Positions 1 to 7,327 of a stretch of DNA of 53,914 nt are shown here, piece after piece (position 1 is the first letter of the stretch; every line of letters begins with the position of its first letter). Both the position numbers and the translations under genes were made by a program. The stretch lies in contig JAKAOA010000004.1 in the NCBI GenBank assembly GCA_021823405.1, positions 1-53,914 on the forward strand. The letters run 5' to 3'. Origin of the DNA: Bacteroidota bacterium. GTDB lineage: Bacteria > Bacteroidota > Bacteroidia > JABEUT01. The notes beneath the pieces are model-generated. The model was given only the letters and a program-made list of their open reading frames with translations, was not told where the DNA came from and did not search any database.

Positions 1-54
1 TTGCCGGGAGGTGTACCGGCCCGGTCGCCGGTGGGTAACTGCTGAATCTTCCAT
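1..54 (-). CDS. Possible 5' end of a gene running off the left edge
   Basis: Reading leftwards from an ATG at 52-54 there are 18 open codons up to the window edge, starting MEDSAVTHRRPG. A good Bacteroidota promoter lies just upstream on the same strand (-7 TACTTTTG at about 72-79, with a CTTG about 20 bases further upstream), which is the main reason to take it seriously. The sequence is GC-rich compared with the HEPN gene next to it. Too little is visible to name a product, and this could be chance. Confidence 0.35.
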   Translation of the reverse strand, partial: MEDSAVTHRRPGRYTSRQ

Positions 55-71
55 TGCCTAAATTTTTGGGC

Positions 72-79
72 AACAAAAG
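72..79 (-). promoter_or_regulatory. Candidate Bacteroidota promoter (-7 element)
   Basis: On the minus strand the sequence TACTTTTG matches the Bacteroidota -7 consensus TAnnTTTG. A CTTG, partly matching the -33 TTTG, ends about 20 bases upstream and overlaps the stop codon of the HEPN gene. It would drive the partial gene at the left edge, giving a very short leader. Confidence 0.4.
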
Positions 80-100
80 TACCTCGTCCCTATGCCTTCG

Positions 101-664
101 TCAAGATGTACTTGGTCGTATGCTTACGTTTATATGCTTAAAAAGTGTTTTGTCAATATGATAAATTAGGTTTTTGATTCCTCGAAGCTTTTTGATTATA
201 TCCCGGTCATTAATACCAACTGGGATTCCATCATGTGCAATTGAAGTCCTAATATCGTTAAATGAAGTCAAAACATTTTCAAGGTCTGCTTTTGCACTTC
301 TATTTACCTGATGGAATATATTATTTATCCCAACTCTTCTAAAAAGTGCTATTATATTATCAGGTGAAGGATATTTTTTTGCATTATAAATCTTTTCAGC
401 GTCCAATATCGGTAGTGGCTTTGAAATATCTGTAAGGTGGAAATACGAATTATTTATCTGTGATGAGATATTATCGAAGTATTTCGCTTCACTTTTTTCT
501 ATTATCAACTGCTTAAATCCACTTGACAAAAATGGTTGATTTAGATACAAAGCTTTCAAATTATTCGGAAGGTGAGCAGATGTTAAGGTCAACGAGTTTA
601 TTTTATTGACCCAAGAATCAAAAAAATCTTCGATATATACTTCAATTTTTGCAGTACCGAGCAT
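101..664 (-). CDS. HEPN-domain protein (MAE_28990/RiboL-PSP-like), probably N-terminally short
   Basis: About 187 residues from the ATG at 664; a TTG at 688 would add eight residues (MYILSCCI), and an in-frame stop lies directly before it. The C-terminal half has the HEPN signature: a helix with FNDIRTSIAHDG, where Arg and His sit in the R-x4-H spacing used by HEPN ribonucleases. The preceding segment (PSPDNIIALFRRVGI) resembles the same regions of MAE_28990/RiboL-PSP HEPN families. Those families usually have 20-40 residues ahead of the segment that starts this protein (AKIEVYIEDFF), so the gene may be cut at its 5' end. HEPN proteins are commonly toxins or RNases in defence and toxin-antitoxin modules, but no nucleotidyltransferase antitoxin is visible next to it. 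RNase activity is inference; the domain call is moderately secure. Confidence 0.6.
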   Translation of the reverse strand: MLGTAKIEVYIEDFFDSWVNKINSLTLTSAHLPNNLKALYLNQPFLSSGFKQLIIEKSEAKYFDNISSQINNSYFHLTDISKPLPILDAEKIYNAKKYPSPDNIIALFRRVGINNIFHQVNRSAKADLENVLTSFNDIRTSIAHDGIPVGINDRDIIKKLRGIKNLIYHIDKTLFKHINVSIRPSTS

Positions 665-828
665 AATACAACAACTTAAGATGTACAATTAAATCCTTTC
701 ATCTAATTTTATTGGCTTTATTCATTTGCGCTGCCTAACACCAATTACAGCAGCATTTTAGCATTAAAATTAAGCACAAGATAAAATGACAAAATCTGCA
801 ATAAGCTAAAGTTAATCTTTTTAACTTT

Positions 829-1018
829 CACCCTCTTCTTGCACGAGGAGAGGGCAGGGTGAGGTAGAGTAATGGTCGTTTGAGTTCAAGTGAACCCTCT
901 CCTTACTCAAGGAGAGGGCAGGGTGAGGCAGAGTAATGGTCGTTTGAGTTCAAGTGAACACTCTCCTTACTCAAGGAGAGGGCAGGGTGAGGTAGAGTAA
1001 TGGCTGGGTGAGGCAGAT
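829..1018. repeat. Tandem 64-bp palindromic repeat array
   Basis: Two full units start at 848 and 912 and a third, truncated unit at 976, so the period is exactly 64. Each unit contains a near-perfect hairpin (CCCTCTCCTT, short loop, AAGGAGAGGG) followed by GCAGGGTGAGG and AGTAATGG. Units differ by only a few substitutions. A more diverged hairpin half precedes the array from 829. This type of dispersed 'CTCTCC...GGAGAGGG' palindrome is known from many bacterial genomes. A degenerate relative occurs at 10482-10516. Confidence 0.85.
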
Positions 1019-1032
1019 TGTTATTAAATAAA

Positions 1033-1080
1033 TTATCAATATATGTATTATGTAATAATAAATGTATATATTTGCGTTCT
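1033..1080 (+). promoter_or_regulatory. Promoter-like leader element, copy 1
   Basis: A 48-base element identical at 42 positions, without gaps, to the one at 41910-41957. It contains TATGTATTATGTAA and ends in TATATTTG, a match to the -7 consensus TAnnTTTG at 1067-1074. In both copies it is followed by GATAAGCTA-type words and then a TATAAAATGAT start context. This looks like a shared promoter/operator, possibly bound by a small HTH regulator, but no regulator gene lies beside either copy. Confidence 0.5.
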
Positions 1081-1134
1081 TTAGCAATAAGCTATAAACG
1101 ATAAGCTATGAGATAAACTTCTAACTGCTATAAA

Positions 1135-1362
1135 ATGATATTGAGAACAGAAAAAATAGTGCCCGTAAATGATTTTATGAACGTAAAATACCTTTACCGG
1201 CAGCTATGCCGATGTTTTGAATTTGTGCATTTTAACAACCCGATAGCTATCGGGTTCAATTCTGGTCGGAATAACGTCAATTTTTCAAATCTTTATAAAA
1301 TGATTGGATATCAATATATTTCATTAAAAATATCTGAAGTACATCCGCACCCCAATCTTTAA
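1135..1362 (+). CDS. Doubtful short ORF behind the leader element (75 residues)
   Basis: An ATG in the same TATAAAATGAT context as the ORF at 42039 opens 75 codons. The product is not recognisable. It is interrupted by repeats: the 20-base palindrome at 1237-1256 encodes part of it, and its last codons come from a 20-base direct repeat (ACATCCGCACCCCAATCTT) that recurs at 1380-1399. This makes real protein function unlikely. It may be an expressed leader transcript or a decayed gene. Confidence 0.25.
   Translation: MILRTEKIVPVNDFMNVKYLYRQLCRCFEFVHFNNPIAIGFNSGRNNVNFSNLYKMIGYQYISLKISEVHPHPNL
1237..1256. repeat. Dispersed palindrome AACCCGATAGCTATCGGGTT, copy 1
   Basis: A perfect 20-base palindrome. 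An identical copy lies at 40310-40329, a copy with two changes at 1622-1641, and a shorter core at 1551-1564. All are outside confident genes. Confidence 0.8.
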
Positions 1363-1399
1363 AAAACCGACAACAACCGACATCCGCACCCCAATCTTC
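1341..1399 (+). repeat. Short direct repeat pair, period 39
   Basis: The sequence ACATCCGCACCCCAATCTT occurs at 1341-1359 and again at 1380-1398, separated by an A-rich spacer with ACCGACA words. The first copy ends the doubtful ORF at 1135-1362. Confidence 0.7.
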
Positions 1400-1775
1400 A
1401 ACAACCCTACCGGCAATATGAAAAAATACGCATTTTCCGACAAAAAACGACAGAATTCAGTCGGTGATTTATAGTTCTAAATTCTATACTTGATGACAAA
1501 AACACAGATAGCAAGATATGTCCGCCAAATGAGTTTGCGCTTTTCGCATACCGATAGCTATTGGGACGCCCAACTCCCACTCTCCACTAAACTATGCTTA
1601 ACCGGGTTTGCGAATTTTGACAACCCGATAGATATCAGGTTCAATTGTGGTTGGTTTATGCATACACTATCTATGTGGATGGGTATGATAAACAAATTGG
1701 CATGCTCCAGCCGGCGGACTATTTTTGGCGCTTTAGTATTGGAACGGAATTTAACTAATTTTGATACTTTATCTT
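1363..1775. other. Repeat-bearing spacer before the GT87 gene
   Basis: An open frame exists from 1490 to 1813, but it contains the degenerate palindromes at 1551-1564 and 1622-1641, runs into the glycosyltransferase gene in another frame, and resembles no known family. The region 1606-1655 is similar to 1225-1265 (the palindrome plus GGTTCAATTnTGGT), so it looks like a duplicated non-coding block. Confidence 0.5.
1622..1641. repeat. Dispersed palindrome, degenerate copy 2
   Basis: AACCCGATAGATATCAGGTT differs at two positions from the perfect palindrome at 1237-1256. The flank TCAATTnTGGT is shared as well, so a longer unit was duplicated. Confidence 0.65.
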
Positions 1776-3092
1776 ATGTGGTTCGAACGTATAAAGAAAT
1801 ATCTCTTAATTGATGTAAAACGACTGAAAGACAAAAGGTATCTATTCTTCTGGTTCGCTTGTTTATTTTTCATCATTGTCTATTCCCTTTATATAAGTGA
1901 AAAAATCCGTATAGATAACGACTTTACAGTGTTCTGGATGGCGGGACATAATTTTGCTACCGGCGCCGAACTATATAACCGGACGGGAGGTGCTTCAAGA
2001 TATATTTATCCTCCGTTCGCCGCCATGTTGTTTCAATTCTTCTCGCTATTTCCTTTAAAAACAGCCGCCTTTATTTTTATGTTCGTTAATTTTTGTCTCC
2101 TTTTACTAATTATAGGGCTAACCCGTCAGATACTTTCTCATTTTGCCATTGATGGTAAAAAAGCGACCATCGCCCTAATTTCCGGCGTGTTTTTATCCTT
2201 CCGGTTCATCTTGTATCACATACAGTTTATTCAGATGAATGAACTAATGTTAGTCCTTTGTCTTGCCGGAATAAATGCTTCCCTTAATGGTAAAACTTGG
2301 CTATCAGGCATTCTAATCGTATTAGGTGTTTTTATTAAAATTCTTCCAATTTTTTTTATACCATGGTTGGTTCTTAGGAGCGGATATAAAATGATATTTG
2401 TCTTAGTTTCATGCTGCTTGCTTTGCATTTTGGCACCCCTATTGTGGCGTGGGGAGGTAGCAGGATTTGCCGATATTCATAATTATTATACAGCTTTTCT
2501 CGCCCCTTTTCAGCATGGCAAGGTAGAGGCAGAGTTTCACAACCAGAGTTTAGGCGCTGTTCTTTATCGCATATTCCTTCCGACAGAGAATGGTGCTGGT
2601 TATAATTATCAGTTATGGAACCTGTCGCCGTTATCTGTCTCATGGCTGTATAAAATCACCTTATTGATACTTGCAGGACTATCGGCGGGTTATCTTCTTT
2701 GGGAACGCTTCATTTTGCATGGTAATACATTACGCGGACTGGCTTTGATTTTTCTATGCATGCACCTTCTGTCGGGTATTACATGGGAATACCATCTTAT
2801 CTCGCTACTATTTGTCTATGCTGTATTCATGCTTTACTACCAAAACACTGAAGCTATAATTCTAAAAGTAATATTCTATTCCCTTTTAGGACTCATTATT
2901 TTTATCTCAATAGTCGGTGAAGATACGGTAGGAGTAGTACTTTATCATTATATTGAGGGCTATGGAATAATAACATGGTCCATGCTACTGCTTTTCTTAT
3001 TTATATATGTAGTAAAACTACCAAACGAAAGGGTAGTCGCACTGCCTATAAAAATGACAGAAAATAGCAAGAAGAAGTTCGCTAATAGCTAA
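1776..3092 (+). CDS. GT87-family (DUF2029) membrane glycosyltransferase
   Basis: A polytopic protein of 438 residues from the ATG at 1776 (a TTG at 1761 is the only earlier start). After a first membrane helix comes DNDFTVFWMAGHNFATGAELY and then YIYPPFAAMLF, the typical first-loop signature of GT87 polyprenol-phosphate-dependent mannosyltransferases, with an acidic residue near the membrane. A lysine-proline segment (IKILPIFFIPWL) and NQSLGAVLYR further along are also typical, and about ten hydrophobic segments follow. Such GT-C enzymes move a sugar from a lipid-phosphate carrier onto an envelope glycan on the outer face of the inner membrane. The donor and acceptor cannot be read from the sequence. 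It stands alone ahead of sucD. Confidence 0.8.
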   Translation: MWFERIKKYLLIDVKRLKDKRYLFFWFACLFFIIVYSLYISEKIRIDNDFTVFWMAGHNFATGAELYNRTGGASRYIYPPFAAMLFQFFSLFPLKTAAFIFMFVNFCLLLLIIGLTRQILSHFAIDGKKATIALISGVFLSFRFILYHIQFIQMNELMLVLCLAGINASLNGKTWLSGILIVLGVFIKILPIFFIPWLVLRSGYKMIFVLVSCCLLCILAPLLWRGEVAGFADIHNYYTAFLAPFQHGKVEAEFHNQSLGAVLYRIFLPTENGAGYNYQLWNLSPLSVSWLYKITLLILAGLSAGYLLWERFILHGNTLRGLALIFLCMHLLSGITWEYHLISLLFVYAVFMLYYQNTEAIILKVIFYSLLGLIIFISIVGEDTVGVVLYHYIEGYGIITWSMLLLFLFIYVVKLPNERVVALPIKMTENSKKKFANS

Positions 3093-3165
3093 AAAACCAT
3101 CTACAGCATTAATTAAAATCCTAATATTGCATTTCAATACGTACTTATTTTAACATACATAGTTT

Positions 3166-4053
3166 ATGAGCATATTGGTTAACAAGAAATCGAAGGTATT
3201 AGTGCAGGGATTTACCGGCAGTGAAGGTACTTTTCATGCAGGTGAAATGATTGCTTACGGAACTAATGTTGTTGGCGGTGTAACGCCCGGTAAAGGAGGA
3301 ACCTGCCATCTTGAGCGGCCAGTTTTTAATACAGTAGCTGACGCAGTAAAACAGACGCAGGCAGATGTCTCAATAATTTTTGTACCCCCCGCGTTTGCAG
3401 CTGATGCTGTAATGGAAGCCGCCGAAGCGGGCATTAAACTTATCGTTTGTATTACAGAGAGTATTCCGGTGAAGGATATGGTGCAAGTGAAGTCATATTT
3501 ATCGGATAAAAACTGCCGTCTTATCGGTCCTAATTGTCCGGGAATAATTACACCGGGAGAAGCCAAGGTAGGAATAATGCCGGGATTCATACATAAACCG
3601 GGAACAATAGGCATTGTTTCACGTTCGGGCACATTAACTTATGAGGCGGTGGACCAGGTAACCAAAGCTGGTTTAGGACAGTCCACCTGTATCGGTATTG
3701 GAGGAGATCCGATAATTGGTACAACTACCAGAGAAGCGGTTGAACTGCTTATGAATGATCCTGATACCGAAGGTATAGTAATGATAGGCGAAATAGGCGG
3801 TACAATGGAAGCCGAAGCCGGTGAATACATAAAGAAAAATAGAAAAAAACCGGTAGTCGGTTTTATCGCAGGTCAAACGGCTCCTCCAGGACGCACTATG
3901 GGGCATGCCGGAGCTATAGTAGGTGGTGCTGAAGACACCGCTGCCGCAAAAATGAGGATATTACGTGAATGTGGTATTACCGTGGTTGATTCGCCGGCTG
4001 TAATTGGGAAAACTATAGCGGGCTTGGTTCAGGCGAAAGTTGCCGTCCGATAA
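3166..4053 (+). CDS. sucD: Succinyl-CoA synthetase (succinate-CoA ligase) alpha subunit
   Basis: 295 residues, the normal length. The N-terminal CoA-binding domain shows [20 protein letters not shown] and the loop VTPGKGG. The ligase domain has [21 protein letters not shown], and the phosphorylated active-site histidine sits in [13 protein letters not shown] at about residue 247. It interconverts succinyl-CoA and succinate with nucleotide triphosphate synthesis in the TCA cycle. The beta subunit gene (sucC) is not in the window, so the two subunits are encoded apart, which is common in this phylum. Confidence 0.96.
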   Translation: MSILVNKKSKVLVQGFTGSEGTFHAGEMIAYGTNVVGGVTPGKGGTCHLERPVFNTVADAVKQTQADVSIIFVPPAFAADAVMEAAEAGIKLIVCITESIPVKDMVQVKSYLSDKNCRLIGPNCPGIITPGEAKVGIMPGFIHKPGTIGIVSRSGTLTYEAVDQVTKAGLGQSTCIGIGGDPIIGTTTREAVELLMNDPDTEGIVMIGEIGGTMEAEAGEYIKKNRKKPVVGFIAGQTAPPGRTMGHAGAIVGGAEDTAAAKMRILRECGITVVDSPAVIGKTIAGLVQAKVAVR

Positions 4054-4065
4054 AATCTGTCAGCC

Positions 4066-4120
4066 GCCGGGGTAGGGAAATAAAATTGTAAAATCTTCGT
4101 TATAAAATCAAAACCCCGGC
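4066..4120 (+). other. Long-loop inverted repeat between sucD and porQ
   Basis: GCCGGGGT at 4066-4073 pairs perfectly with ACCCCGGC at 4113-4120 across an AT-rich loop of 39 bases. There is no T run after it, so it does not look like a simple terminator. It ends 10 bases before the porQ start codon and could structure the porQ leader. Confidence 0.4.
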
Positions 4121-4130
4121 ATATTACGGC

Positions 4131-5249
4131 ATGATACAAAAAAAAGTACTGGTCTTATTTTTTTTTACGCAAATAACTGTATTTCAATCTTTTAGCCAGA
4201 TTGGTGGCACAGCTACAGACATGTTCATGCAGATGCCGGTATCCGCAAGGGCTGCGGCGCTAGGTGGTTATGCCATATCATCGCGAGACGGCGACCTCGC
4301 AACAGCGGTGGACAACCCGTCATTTTTAGATAGCAGCGTCAGTAATCAGCTTTTATTAACCTATATTCCATACTTTACCGGTGTTAGTTACTCCTGCGCT
4401 TCTTATGCACAAACTCTTGGTCAGATAGGTACTTTTGAAGCCGGAGTCAAATACCTTGATTATGGCACTTTTACAGCAGCCGACCAAGCCGGTAATATTA
4501 CAGGTTCTTTCGGAGCGAGTGAGACACTGTTTAACCTTGGCTACGGCAAAGCAGTCCTCGATTCGACGATTTCAGTAGGTGCAAATCTTGAATTTGCGTC
4601 ATCGCGGCTTATGCAATGGGTCTCCAATGCCGTTGCACTTAACCTTGGCGGCTCTTATGTCAGCCGCAATCATCTTTTTTTTGCCGGATTGGTTATTCAA
4701 AATATTGGCGGTCAAATTACTGATTACATACCCGGCAATCCGGAACCGCTGCCCTTTGATGTAGATGCCGGCATCGCAGCAAAGCTAAAACATGCACCCT
4801 TTCGGTTCAACCTTACCTTTCAGCACCTTCAGCGCTGGGACCTTACTTACTTAGACCCTACGGATACCCAAACAGTAAACCCCCTTACCGGACAACCAAT
4901 AAATCAGACGAGCGCTATCGGTTCTTTTGCCGATAAACTTATGCGTCATATTGTACCCGGAGTAGAACTGCTTGCCGGAAAGAATTTCTGGCTAAGTTTC
5001 GCCTATAACTATGAATTACGAAAGGAATTAGAACTTGCCGGAGTTCCTGCCCTGACCGGCTTTTCTGCCGGTTTTGGAATGAGGATTTACAGGTTTGAGT
5101 TAAGCTATTCGATTTGTGAAGAAAATCTTGCAGGTGTTGCCAATACGTTTTCAATATGTATGAGTTTGGGTGATTTTAAACCACATAGATTAGAGAATCC
5201 TTGGAAACCGCCGGTTGCTCCGGCACCGCCATTGCTACCTGTTCAATAA
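4131..5249 (+). CDS. porQ: Type IX secretion system protein PorQ
   Basis: 372 residues with an N-terminal signal peptide ending near FQSFSQIGG. The mature start (TATDMFMQMPVSARAAALGG) and a C-terminal half rich in alternating hydrophobic residues fit the PorV/PorQ family of outer-membrane 14-stranded barrels. The stretch HAPFRFNLTFQHLQRWDLTY is characteristic of PorQ. In T9SS organisms PorQ works with PorU, PorV and PorZ in the attachment complex that handles secreted cargo at the cell surface. The cmk gene follows 31 bases downstream, a neighbourhood often seen in this phylum. Cargo proteins with T9SS tails are encoded at 15000-20310 and 23119-25710, supporting an active system. Confidence 0.85.
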   Translation: MIQKKVLVLFFFTQITVFQSFSQIGGTATDMFMQMPVSARAAALGGYAISSRDGDLATAVDNPSFLDSSVSNQLLLTYIPYFTGVSYSCASYAQTLGQIGTFEAGVKYLDYGTFTAADQAGNITGSFGASETLFNLGYGKAVLDSTISVGANLEFASSRLMQWVSNAVALNLGGSYVSRNHLFFAGLVIQNIGGQITDYIPGNPEPLPFDVDAGIAAKLKHAPFRFNLTFQHLQRWDLTYLDPTDTQTVNPLTGQPINQTSAIGSFADKLMRHIVPGVELLAGKNFWLSFAYNYELRKELELAGVPALTGFSAGFGMRIYRFELSYSICEENLAGVANTFSICMSLGDFKPHRLENPWKPPVAPAPPLLPVQ

Positions 5250-5280
5250 ATTTGATATTACTACTTGGAAAATTAAGCAA

Positions 5281-5988
5281 ATGAGACAGATAACTATAGC
5301 AATAGACGGTTATTCATCGTGTGGAAAAAGTACTCTTGCGCGCGAACTTGCCCATGAACTCGGCTATGCCTATATAGATACTGGAGCGATGTACAGAGCC
5401 GTTACATTATACTGTCTTGAAAAGGGGATAATTGAAAAGGGTAGGGCGGTAGATGCATTTAAAGTAATCAAAGAGTTATTACATATAAAAATAGAGTTCC
5501 GTTATTCGGATAATTCAGGTAAATCGGAAACTTATCTAAACGGGAAAAATGTGGAAGGCGAGATTAGAGGGATGGAGGTATCTGAATTGGTGAGCCCGGT
5601 AAGCGCTATTCATGAGGTACGGAAGATGATGGTCTATTTACAGCGACAATTAGCAAAAGATGGAGGTGTGGTGATGGATGGTCGTGACATAGGCACTACC
5701 GTTTTTCCGCATGCCGAATTGAAACTTTTTATGACTGCTGATATCAATGTCCGGGTTGAAAGAAGAAAACAGGAGTTGCTGTCAAAAGGAATAGCAGTAA
5801 AGGATTCTGAAATTAAAAGAAACCTTCAACGAAGGGACGAGGAAGATAGTACACGGGCTATCAGTCCACTTAAACAAGCGCCTGATGCAGTATTGCTTGA
5901 TAACACAAAAATAACCCGAGAGGAGCAATTGAAAATAGCTCTACGCTGGGCAAAGGAGCGAATAGTTAATTCGGCACCCGAAAGATAG
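5281..5988 (+). CDS. cmk: Cytidylate kinase
   Basis: 235 residues from the ATG at 5281; a longer frame from 5215 would overlap porQ and adds no family sequence. The P-loop GYSSCGKST covers residues 10-18. DTGAMYRAV (33-41) is the NMP-binding signature and GRDIGTTVFPHAELKLFMTA the conserved central part, followed by the arginine-rich lid (RRDEEDSTRAISPL). It phosphorylates CMP and dCMP with ATP. It is probably co-transcribed with porQ and converges on mdh 18 bases away. Confidence 0.95.
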   Translation: MRQITIAIDGYSSCGKSTLARELAHELGYAYIDTGAMYRAVTLYCLEKGIIEKGRAVDAFKVIKELLHIKIEFRYSDNSGKSETYLNGKNVEGEIRGMEVSELVSPVSAIHEVRKMMVYLQRQLAKDGGVVMDGRDIGTTVFPHAELKLFMTADINVRVERRKQELLSKGIAVKDSEIKRNLQRRDEEDSTRAISPLKQAPDAVLLDNTKITREEQLKIALRWAKERIVNSAPER

Positions 5989-6006
5989 TTCCTCTCAAAA
6001 GAGCGC

Positions 6007-6957
6007 CTATTTAGTTGCAGGCATTGCAGCGACCTGCTTATCAAGTACGTCCATTACTGAACGTACTGCCTTAGCCGATGCATTTAGTAACTCTTTTTCG
6101 GCGGCATTTAGCTTTAGCTCTATAATTTCTGCTATACCGTTTTTACCAAGTTTTACAGGCACGCCGAGAAATATATTTTTATGTCCGTATTCACCATTCA
6201 ACATTGCACAACATGGGAATACCCGTTTTTCATCTTTTATAATAGATTCAACCATTTGTGCTGCTGCGGCGCCGGGTGCGTACCACGCTGAAGTCCCGAG
6301 GATATTTACAATTTCACCGCCGCCATTTTTCGTTCTTTCAATAATGGCGTTTAATTTATCGGCAGGCATTAGTTCTGTAACCGGTATTCCTGCAACAGTT
6401 GTATAACGCGGCAGAGGCACCATAGTATCGCCGTGTCCCCCCAGAAGCATACCTTGTATTTCCTTCGGTGAAATATCTAGTGCTTCGGCGATGAACGCTC
6501 TGTAGCGTGCGGTGTCAAGAATACCGGCCATTCCAAATACCTTTCGCGAATCAACTTTTGCCGTAAGATATGCACAATAGGTCATTACATCAAGCGGATT
6601 GGAAACGACTATAATTACCGCTTCAGGGGAATGTTTGATAACATTCTGGGTAACCCCTCTGACAATACCTGCATTGGTAGCAATTAAATCGTCACGGCTC
6701 ATACCTGGCTTTCTCGGCAACCCTGAAGTAATAACTACAACGTCAGAATTTTTGGTTTGAGCATAATCGTTAGTATAACCTAACACCCTAGTACTGTAGT
6801 TGTTTATTGGTGCCGCTTCCCAGATGTCAAGAGATTTACCTTCGGAGACACCTTCCTTAATGTCGAGAAGGACTACTTTATTTACTATATCCTTTTGGGC
6901 GATTACGTTAGCGCAGGTTGCGCCTACATTTCCTGCACCTATTACAGTCACTTTCAT
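6007..6957 (-). CDS. mdh: Malate dehydrogenase (LDH-like, NAD-dependent)
   Basis: 316 residues. The Rossmann motif VIGAGNVGATCAN lies at 5-17, with Asp32 at the end of the second strand indicating NAD preference. The mobile loop is GLPRKPGMSRDDL with the substrate arginines near 82 and 88; the arginine at 82 is the malate/oxaloacetate-specific residue. Asp148 and Arg151 sit in GILDTARYR, and the catalytic His175 in LLGGHGDTMVPL. It oxidises malate to oxaloacetate in the TCA cycle, alongside sucD in the same window but transcribed in the opposite direction. Confidence 0.96.
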   Translation of the reverse strand: MKVTVIGAGNVGATCANVIAQKDIVNKVVLLDIKEGVSEGKSLDIWEAAPINNYSTRVLGYTNDYAQTKNSDVVVITSGLPRKPGMSRDDLIATNAGIVRGVTQNVIKHSPEAVIIVVSNPLDVMTYCAYLTAKVDSRKVFGMAGILDTARYRAFIAEALDISPKEIQGMLLGGHGDTMVPLPRYTTVAGIPVTELMPADKLNAIIERTKNGGGEIVNILGTSAWYAPGAAAAQMVESIIKDEKRVFPCCAMLNGEYGHKNIFLGVPVKLGKNGIAEIIELKLNAAEKELLNASAKAVRSVMDVLDKQVAAMPATK

Positions 6958-7154
6958 AGTTTTAGTGTTTTTTTTGGTTCAATAATGATGGTAAAATTAG
7001 TAAAGAATATAATAGGCGGTGGATGATATTTATCAACTATTGACTTAGTAAACATAGTTTCTAATGTTTTCCGCCTGTTACTTCAGAACAGAGAGTAGCA
7101 GATAAACTAATTCAAGTTCCCATATTTTACTACTCTAAATATAACAATATAATC

Positions 7155-7162
7155 TATCTTTG
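7155..7162 (+). promoter_or_regulatory. -7 element of the tRNA-Leu(UAG) gene
   Basis: TATCTTTG matches TAnnTTTG exactly and ends 20 bases before the mature tRNA. No good -33 TTTG is visible at the usual spacing. Confidence 0.5.
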
Positions 7163-7182
7163 TTCGCTCTATAATAATGTAT

Positions 7183-7267
7183 GCGGATGTGGCGGAATTG
7201 GTATACGCGCTGGTCTTAGGAGCCAGTGCCGCAAGGCGTATGGGTTCGAGTCCCTTCATCCGCACCA
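7183..7267 (+). tRNA. tRNA-Leu (anticodon UAG), CCA encoded
   Basis: The acceptor stem GCGGATG pairs with CATCCGC, followed by the discriminator A and an encoded CCA. The anticodon stem CTGGT/GCCAG encloses the loop CTTAGGA, so the anticodon is TAG. A long variable arm (TGCCGCAAGGCGT) is typical of tRNA-Leu, and the T arm GGGTTCGAGTCCC is intact. Confidence 0.97.
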
Positions 7268-7327
7268 ATAAAGAATCTTACTAATGGAAATGGTTTTCTT
7301 GATTATTTTTGTAATAAACTTTCTAAA

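Larger units (their letters stand above)
689..1134. other. Gene-poor spacer between the HEPN gene and the leader element
   Basis: Apart from the tandem palindromes at 829-1018 and the promoter-like leader at 1033-1080, I see no coding region, RNA gene or terminator here. The stretch 1081-1130 is built of short GATAAGCTAT-like words, a low-complexity pattern that recurs at about 41963-41997. Confidence 0.6.

Noticed and set aside
1490-1813. A 107-codon open frame before the GT87 gene
   Set aside because: It contains degenerate dispersed palindromes, overlaps the GT87 coding start in another frame, and has no recognisable domain or signal; more likely non-coding duplicated sequence.
3255-3906. 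Long minus-strand open frames inside sucD
   Set aside because: They are antisense to a certain gene and have no family features.
4131-5249. PorV as an alternative name for the PorQ call
   Set aside because: The length near 370, the HLQRWDLTY segment and the neighbouring cmk gene fit PorQ better; PorV also lacks that segment.
7226-7327. N-terminal extension of the cytochrome b561-like protein
   Set aside because: The extra codons run through the tRNA-Leu gene; the ATG at 7328 directly precedes the conserved part.
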